Below, piece by piece: positions 60,826-64,000 of a stretch of DNA of 64,000 nt. How positions within the stretch are numbered: the first letter of the stretch is position 1; the number at the start of each line of letters is the position of its first letter. The notes under the pieces are model-generated. The model was not told the DNA's origin, ran no database searches, and saw nothing but the letters and a program-made list of their open reading frames with translations. The stretch is from Auanema rhodensis (Eukaryota > Nematoda > Chromadorea > Rhabditida > Rhabditidae): NCBI GenBank assembly GCA_964057225.1, contig OZ059896.1:7378001-7442000 (forward strand), read 5' to 3'. Made by a program: the position numbers and the translations under genes.

Positions 60826-63800
60826 CGTGTATGGCTAGGTAACAGAGACGATAGGTAACTATATGTTAGAATAGTTAGTTAAATATGCGATACGAGCGTA
60901 CAAGGCATACAACAAGACTTTAAATCCGAATTGGAGGTCGTAGGAGGAACAGAATAACGAAGTAATATTCAAACGCACGAACAGCTTAATGCGTTTTCAA
61001 GAAACAGTTGTCAGTGAAATAGCTTGAAGACATAGAATCCACTGAGAATTGAAGACGAACTCCAGATGAATTCACGATAGACAAGGCGAGGCTTGGGGAG
61101 GGGCACCGCTGTTGAAGTTTAGGAGCAGTGACTCGTCCTGATAGAAAAAGAGCCAAAGCGGGTGAGAGACAAAATGTAAATGATCCAAAAAAGGAGGGGA
61201 GATATGAGAGCAAGAGAGAGAAAGAGAGAAGAAAAGAGAGAGAGAAAGAGATAAATAAAGAGAAGAGAATAGGCTAGGGAGGAAGCAAAAACGAGAATGA
61301 GATGCTACAGCTACAACTACAAGAGCAGAGAGGTGGACCATAAATGGAAATAGCTTTCAGCTGTCCTTACCCTTTACTTCATCACTCTATACTCCAGCAA
61401 TGTGTAGCATATCTCACATTTTAATTCAGACAACTAAACTCAGTTACTGAATTAATTGAAGATGATTGAAAAGCTAACGAATAGCTGGTTCAAAAAAAAA
61501 AGAGAAATTTAAAGATAATAGTATAAGTGTCTTATAATGCTAATATAATAGAATACAACAATTTATTCTTTTAGTTTTATTTAAACTTTTTCTTCTTCTA
61601 ATTTCTATTTAAAATTAAACTTTAATCAAATGTAATTAGAAGAAAAAAAACATGAAAACAAAAATAAATAATATGAAATGAAAAATAAAATTCATTTTTC
61701 GTTCTTTTTTTTTGTTTAAATACTAATTCAGTCTTTAATTTTCTTATTTTTTTTTGGACTATTATTCATTTCCAGGAAAAAAAAGAAAAAGAAAATACAA
61801 TATTAATTTAAATAAATAGAAACTGAAAGTATATTCAAACTGATACGCATCGTAGACTATATAGTGCTATTCTTAAATGATGAACAAAGGATCTCAGGAC
61901 AACAAATGTTTCAGAGTACTTTTTAAGGATTATTGACTTATCACAATATCCTCTTTTTCATCAAAATATTCATCATATTAAGAATGATATTACTAGTAAG
62001 TAAGTATTATTTAAATTTACTTTTTTAGGGTAAAAAAACATGATGTAAGATAGAAGAGAATAAAGCTGAAGACTCAAGAACTATATTGAGAGTAATTTTG
62101 GAATCACCCGACTATATAAAGTTCGAAGGAGTAACAGAATAACCTTTTGAAAGAGGTAAAACTCAAAATTCAACTCAAAAATCAAGTTGATTGCCGCCAA
62201 TAAGGAAAAAACATCCAAAGTAACAACGGAAAATACCCCCACAAGTTTCTATGTTTAAACTATATTCGGTTCAATGACGATAGAATGAATATAGTATTTA
62301 CTCGAGAGTTCACAGATTAGCCATATGCTTCTATATTAAGGGAAACGAATGTTGATGAAGATGCTCATTGATCACTTGAAGTTCCTCACGTGTTAACTTC
62401 CTCAAGCAAAATCGAGACGAAGGGAGGTAAAAGTCATTACGGAAAAGTAATTCCATTATTCCAGCAGCTTAACGTTGTAAACATTGACGATTTGAATTCG
62501 TTAATGTGTGAAAAGTAAAATAAAGTTATATAAGTAAAACATTCTTGGTCATGTAAGCATGTTTTGGAATTTTTTTCTCATTTTCTAGAACAATATCTGT
62601 TGTGATGTGTGTCATCATTGAGTTCATGATGATCAGTATAATGACCATTCATGTCACCATTGTTATGATATTGAAGAGAAGATGACATGAGAAATACTAC
62701 TTTAGACAGCTATTGCTTTGTTTGAGATCATACCATAAAGCAAAAAATGGAAAGATTTTAGTATACAATTCTAAATACTATATGATATAGTATTCAATAT
62801 ATGTAAATAAATATGTTTTTTTGCTACAAAATGATAGAGAGTTAGATGAAGAAGACCATAAATTCATAGACGATCCCGTATGTATCTGAAGATTTGCTGT
62901 TGTTTTCTCAATGTGCAACAGCCGTGACAGAAAAGAGTTATGAAGTCTCGGATGGGGTGGTTCTTCTTTCACTGCTTTCTTCAAGTAAAATATTTCCCCT
63001 TATTCAATAATCAAAGATAAAAACAACAAGTTATTTATCTTTCAAATGTTGATAAACACAGTCCGAAATGTTTGTTGAAAACACGTTGCAACTTATTCGC
63101 CATATATGTCATTCATGTTATGCACAAGAGCAATAGAAAATATGAAAGATACACCAGCTTGGAAAGACGAGAAAATGTATAGAGATGTGGGTATCAATGA
63201 AAAAATAAAAAAGACAAAGTCTTTATTCTAACACAGGTTTTTCAAAATAGGTAGCTAGGCTGAGAATCGAATGAATGTTGGCACACAATTACATGCTCTG
63301 ACAGCCTCTTCAAGCTATATGAGATTCTGTAGTTAGTCAGTGCTCTTTCAAAGTCCGAACCTTGGTTATGCTATTTAAAGCCCGTAAACGGAATTTTAAA
63401 CGACCTCCCATATTAAATGCACTTGAAACAGTCAAGATTGTTGGCAGCTTTTAAATAAACTGATCAACTAAGACCAAAAAAGAGGAAAGTCATCAAAGGA
63501 ATACTCTTGACAGAATGAAAATAAATAAAAGAGAAATGAGAAATGAAAAGAAAATTCATTGAGATAGACCATAGTTTGGAATAGTTAAGGCAAAAGAACA
63601 ATTCAGGCATGTAATTCAGGTCCAAAGTGATGAGTTGACCTATAAAACTTTATACGTTTTAACCACATTCATAGCTTTTCACTCGAGCCCGTTCATGACA
63701 ATCATTTGTCTAATTCTAAATCTCTCTCTCTCTTTCAATTTTTACCCAAATATTGCTTCTGCAGCATTCTCTTCCTTTTTATCCCTTTTTGGACATTATT

Positions 63801-64000
63801 GCAAAGAAAACTGACAAGTATTTGCGATCATAGCATCCTTATTGAAAGTTCAACATTCCATTTTGGTACTTTTTCTTTAAATGAATATGGATACACTCAA
63901 ATCATATTTAAAACTTGAAATAATCTTTATAATCTTCAAGTAATCCAAGTTTTTGCTTCAATTTAGATTGAACAGTAACTTTCTGATCAGTTTTATAATC
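60826..64000. other. 5' flank of ATIC, no gene recognised
   Basis: An acceptor-like CCTAG lies at 60835-60836 on the minus strand, 9 bases before the ATIC start codon, and the UAG itself is in frame. The rest is low-complexity AT- and GA-rich sequence (GA-rich at 61200-61265). I looked on the minus strand for cyclohydrolase motifs and found none. ORFs at 60986-61341, 62778-62984 and 63706-63918 have no family features. Confidence 0.5.

Noticed and set aside
1-64000. CRISPR arrays, bacterial operons, ribosomal RNA or tRNA genes
   Set aside because: The DNA is eukaryotic. I saw no spaced direct repeats of CRISPR type, no rRNA blocks and no tRNA with an acceptable T-loop and cloverleaf, although a covariance-model scan would be needed to exclude tRNAs firmly.

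Overview
The window reads as nuclear DNA of a nematode. Genes are broken by many short GT..AG introns (mostly about 37-60 bp, acceptors ending in TTTCAG or similar), intergenic DNA is AT-rich, several start codons sit directly behind an unpaired splice-acceptor-like site (the usual sign of spliced-leader trans-splicing), and the gene set fits: separase, a two-finger ELT-1-type GATA factor, i-type lysozyme, histidine acid phosphatase and a C-type lectin-like secreted protein. The base composition and short introns would suit a clade IV nematode, but that placement is a guess. All gene models were read by eye from exon translations, so terminal exons and inner splice sites may be off.

Layout. 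1-22.1 kb is gene-dense: the 3' part of a gene of uncertain function with cysteine-peptidase-like motifs (+, 1-1446); a tyrosine-phosphatase-fold protein lacking most catalytic motifs (-, 1607-3835); complex I subunit NDUFA12 (-, 4175-4746); a p47/UBXN2-type p97 cofactor (-, 4937-6252); a mitochondrial ABCB8-type half transporter (+, 6573-9322); and a 745-residue secreted repeat protein with RAKR sites in every unit (-, 9452-11784). A gene-poor stretch follows and holds a stop-riddled adenain-like protease relic of Polinton/Maverick type (16519-16941). Then come a secreted acid phosphatase (+, 18077-19596) and, convergent with it, a C-type-lectin-like secreted protein (-, 19811-22056).

22.5-27.3 kb is separase (+). 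31.4-35.1 kb is an ELT-1-like GATA factor (-), followed by about 13.6 kb without a gene I can support, which holds a GC-rich promoter-like patch, GATA motifs, an AT palindrome and a perfect 320-bp inverted repeat around a 1245-bp centre. 48.7-51.2 kb is a secreted, probably GPI-anchored protein (+). 51.9-60.8 kb is the AICAR transformylase half of ATIC (-); its 4.35-kb intron contains a complete i-type lysozyme gene on the other strand. The last 3.2 kb shows no gene, including no exon for the missing IMP cyclohydrolase half of ATIC.

The housekeeping genes (complex I, p97 cofactor, ABCB8, separase, ATIC) are unrelated in pathway. The p47 and NDUFA12 genes are close enough in tandem (190 bp) to be an operon. 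The most unusual items are the RAKR repeat protein with its three-unit higher-order array, the probable pseudophosphatase, the Polinton protease relic, the perfect inverted repeat, the apparently one-domain ATIC, and the nested lysozyme with a changed catalytic residue.
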